DNA of 64,000 nt from DSVQ01 sp964484765 (GTDB taxonomy: Bacteria; Planctomycetota; Planctomycetia; Planctomycetales; Planctomycetaceae): contig CAZAGI010000037.1 of the NCBI GenBank assembly GCA_964484765.1, positions 1-64,000 on the forward strand. The letters are read 5' to 3'. The notes below the pieces were generated by a model. The model did no database searches. It was not told the DNA's origin and saw only the letters and a list, made by a program, of their open reading frames with translations. Both the position numbers and the translations under genes were made by a program. Of this stretch, positions 61,572 through 64,000 are shown one piece after another (within the stretch, counting starts at the first letter, position 1; each line of letters starts with the position of its first letter).

Positions 61572-63737
61572 TCACAATCGGGCCTCGACCTTGGCTTCCA
61601 GAAAGGTCCAATCGGTGAGCAGCTTCGTGACGGCGTCCCAATGCGGTCCATTCAGCGGGGACAACTTTGCCACTCGCAACAACTGCCAGGGAAGCTCGTC
61701 CACCTTGCGAAGATTCACCGCACGAGGTGTCGGTGGCAGAGTCTCGACTCGTCGACGCTGTTCCTCGAGGCTTTCCAGAAAAAAGTCCTGCTGATGGAAG
61801 TAGTCCGCGAGGCGCTGATGTGCCGTGGCCTCGATTTCTGCGGACGTGAAGTAATGCGCTCGCACGGCTCGGTCCAGGTTGCGATGGAAAAAACCGATGA
61901 GCAGGCCACGGCGTTGCAGATACGGTCGCAGTTGCCGCAATACTGCGAACAGATCGCTTTTCGAATCGCTGAGGGGCACTCCCGGATCTTCGACCAGATC
62001 GAGAAGTTCGCGATCCGACAAGCCGCGCCGGGCCGCCGCTAGTGACATCAGCGCGGTCTGCACTGTCGATCGACGAAATTCTCGCTCCAGCCGTTCGATC
62101 ACCTGATGGAACAATGCGGTGACGGCATCTTCGCCGCGGGGAAACAACGCGATGCGGTGATTCAACTGCTCAAACGAACCGAAGCCGCGCAATTCTTCCA
62201 AGGCCACCAGCAGGTACAACGGATTGGTTGTTTCCGGATTTTCGAGCAGTCGTTGAATTTGAGAAGCGTCGAGAGTTTTTGCCGAGATCGACGGCACCGT
62301 CCTGACAATGTCAATTCGTTCGTCGTTCGACAGTGGGTCAACAGCAAGTCGAAGGAGATCCCGCTCCGCTAACATTTCCTGCACCGGATGCAAACGGTCC
62401 GGCATTTCAATGACGCTGAAGATCAGTTTGACATGCTCCGGCAAAGTCGTCGGCAGCCAGTGCAAACCACGGGCGAGATCGACTTCATCCAACTGATCCA
62501 CGGCATCCAGCACAATCACGGTGCGCCGGTCCGCCGGGATGCGATCGAGAAGATTTCGCCAGGCTGTTGTCAACGATGCCAGATCGGGCGGCAATTCCTC
62601 TGCAAAACCGAAGTGACGGGACAGCAACGTACAAAGCCGAAACAGCATCTGGCGCAGATTGGTTGATTCCGGGCTGGCGCCGATGAAATGCGGCAGCACA
62701 AAAACGTCGGCGTGTTCGCGGGTGAAGTCACGCACAAATTTCGCCATCGCCGCCGATTTGCCGGATCCGGATCGACCACTGACCATGCAAGGAACGCGGG
62801 TGTTGCTCAATGTATATTCGGTCAACTGGTCATACAGTCCGCGGCGTCCCACATACACTCTCAAGCGGGACTCGATGAACCGCTCATGCGCCGCGCCATC
62901 TGCCGCCATCGGATCGACAGCCGGAATCTTGGGGCGGTCCGCCAGCCCATACTGTCGTTGAATCGCCGACCAGAGCGTCTCCAGCACCTGGCGGCCGAAT
63001 TCTTCCAGCCCGCCCAGATACGGCAAGCCCAGGCGGTTCACCTTTTCACGCAGCGCGGGAGTCAGCCGTTTGTATTCCGACGGATCGATCAAACCGTCAC
63101 GCGCAAGCGTTTCCAATTCCTGACGATCAACCTCATTTAATTCCAATCGGGCAATATCCCAGCTGATCCGGACTCCGGCGAAACGACATGGATAAGTCGC
63201 CGGTTCGGTTGGTATGTCTGCGGTGCGAATCGTCTGTTTCAATTCGGCCTGCTTCAGTGCGGCGGCATCATTTTCGGCAACAAAAACGTGCTGAAGATCT
63301 GTCGGGACGTCGGCCAGAAACTTCGGATCGCGAAAGAAAAACAGCGACTGACTCCGCATCTCGGCATTGAGCAGCACACCCCACTGGATTTCGAGATCGG
63401 TTACGCTTCTTCCGCTATGACGCTGTGTCCAGCCGTGCCTAGATGTTTCCTCGGGCAGAGAACCGGGAACCCAGCCGTAGCGGTCCCCCAGAATTCCCAG
63501 AAAAAACGGGCGACATTCGTCAATATAGTCGAGGCACAGGTCGAGCACTTGATCTCGTTCGGCCTGTTCCGCCGTGATGCCCCACCGCAGATCGATGTCG
63601 ACCAGGTGAAACTGGAACGGTTCGAGCCGTTCCCGCAGCGCCGGGAAAACCACCTTGACGAGATGGTCCCGTTCCGCATGCATATCGCGGAACGTCGAGG
63701 AGATGAAGACGCGGATCGTTGACCAGACTGGAGTCAT
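61572..63737 (-). CDS. DUF4062-STAND/NACHT-like ATPase
   Basis: A 721-residue protein. The N-terminal DUF4062 domain (RVFISSTFRDMHAERDHLVK, then DIDLRWGIT) runs to about residue 200. After a linker comes a STAND NTPase module with Walker A GRSGSGKS (321-328) and Walker B TVIVLDAVDQ (406-415), followed by helical and winged-helix regions. The layout matches the N-terminal half of NWD1/TEP1-type DUF4062-NACHT-WD40 proteins. I prefer the Met at 63737, since the longer frame to 63899 adds low-complexity sequence. It is followed by the WD40 gene. STAND proteins typically act as ligand-triggered switches in defence or signalling. Confidence 0.87.
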   Translation of the reverse strand: MTPVWSTIRVFISSTFRDMHAERDHLVKVVFPALRERLEPFQFHLVDIDLRWGITAEQAERDQVLDLCLDYIDECRPFFLGILGDRYGWVPGSLPEETSRHGWTQRHSGRSVTDLEIQWGVLLNAEMRSQSLFFFRDPKFLADVPTDLQHVFVAENDAAALKQAELKQTIRTADIPTEPATYPCRFAGVRISWDIARLELNEVDRQELETLARDGLIDPSEYKRLTPALREKVNRLGLPYLGGLEEFGRQVLETLWSAIQRQYGLADRPKIPAVDPMAADGAAHERFIESRLRVYVGRRGLYDQLTEYTLSNTRVPCMVSGRSGSGKSAAMAKFVRDFTREHADVFVLPHFIGASPESTNLRQMLFRLCTLLSRHFGFAEELPPDLASLTTAWRNLLDRIPADRRTVIVLDAVDQLDEVDLARGLHWLPTTLPEHVKLIFSVIEMPDRLHPVQEMLAERDLLRLAVDPLSNDERIDIVRTVPSISAKTLDASQIQRLLENPETTNPLYLLVALEELRGFGSFEQLNHRIALFPRGEDAVTALFHQVIERLEREFRRSTVQTALMSLAAARRGLSDRELLDLVEDPGVPLSDSKSDLFAVLRQLRPYLQRRGLLIGFFHRNLDRAVRAHYFTSAEIEATAHQRLADYFHQQDFFLESLEEQRRRVETLPPTPRAVNLRKVDELPWQLLRVAKLSPLNGPHWDAVTKLLTDWTFLEAKVEARL

Positions 63738-63919
63738 CGTACCGGTTCCGCTCGCGGATTTGCTTTGAAACGGCAACAATACCGTCCCCGGGTACGATGG
63801 AAAACAGCGCGGGGTTTCAAAATCTCCTGATCCTGTTCGTGAATGCCGGAGGCGGCTCAGGATCAGTTGGGCAATCACCAGGCACTCGATCCGAGACATG
63901 GTTCGGAGGGGAGATTCGG

Positions 63920-64000
63920 ATGAATACAGAGGTCATCGGCACTCTATCCCATCGCGATGGGATGTCATGGAGTTCGACCGAGCGCCGCAACATGATCGCT
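63920..64000 (+). CDS. Start of a truncated gene at the window edge
   Basis: An open frame beginning with ATG at 63920 and running off the window (MNTEVIGTLSHRDGMSWSST and onward). GGAGGGGAG lies seven bases upstream, which is a very good Shine-Dalgarno. It is divergent from the STAND ATPase gene, with about 180 bp between. Only 27 residues are visible, so no function can be named. Confidence 0.45.
   Translation, partial: MNTEVIGTLSHRDGMSWSSTERRNMIA

Overview
The window looks like a chromosomal segment of a GC-rich planctomycete (Planctomycetota). The reasons are a DUF1501 protein with a Tat-like leader, an isolated bacterial-microcompartment shell gene, tandem cyanophycin synthetases, secreted HEAT- and TPR-like proteins, a large WD40 protein with a separate STAND ATPase, and repeated intergenic palindromes. 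I could not place it to genus from sequence alone. No rRNA, tRNA or CRISPR array was recognised.

Region 1 (0-19.8 kb) is mostly metabolism and envelope. It holds an assimilatory sulfite reductase (cysI-like) and a leftward four-gene ABC-exporter operon. A decayed IS4-family transposase follows, then a TPR-like protein with a vWA protein, an orphan BMC-T shell protein, a PilZ protein, cysK, bioA and a TonB-like protein. Both ends of bioA run into intergenic repeats.

Region 2 (19.9-33.2 kb) has a DUF485/ActP acetate symporter pair and an MBL-fold hydrolase. It then has several secreted or membrane proteins of unknown function, a subtilase, and leftward genes for ADP-ribosylglycohydrolase, methionine aminopeptidase, a DUF1501 protein and a 6-pyruvoyl-tetrahydropterin synthase homologue.

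Region 3 (33.2-43.2 kb) is a cyanophycin module: an ABC transporter, two cphA-type genes in tandem, and a DUF1854 gene. The two CphA copies have degenerated in opposite domains. Copy 1 keeps the N-domain HxxEH site but has a disrupted Mur-ligase motif. Copy 2 is the reverse.

Region 4 (43.4-64 kb) is accessory. It has a HEAT protein, a DUF2493 (SLOG-like) protein, a patatin and a zinc-ribbon rhomboid protease. After these comes a tight rightward operon (47.15-57.8 kb) ending in a strong terminator. Its genes encode a full-length RNA polymerase beta'-like protein that has lost the NADFDGD catalytic motif and the trigger loop, a membrane-anchored TIR protein, an unknown protein, a MoxR ATPase carrying an RNA polymerase alpha-CTD-like tail, a second MoxR, and an HExxH/vWA protein. 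On the other strand are a DUF4062-STAND ATPase and a WD40 protein. The operon combines two RNA-polymerase-derived parts with TIR, MoxR and vWA modules typical of NTP-dependent conflict systems. I regard it as the best candidate here for an undescribed system.
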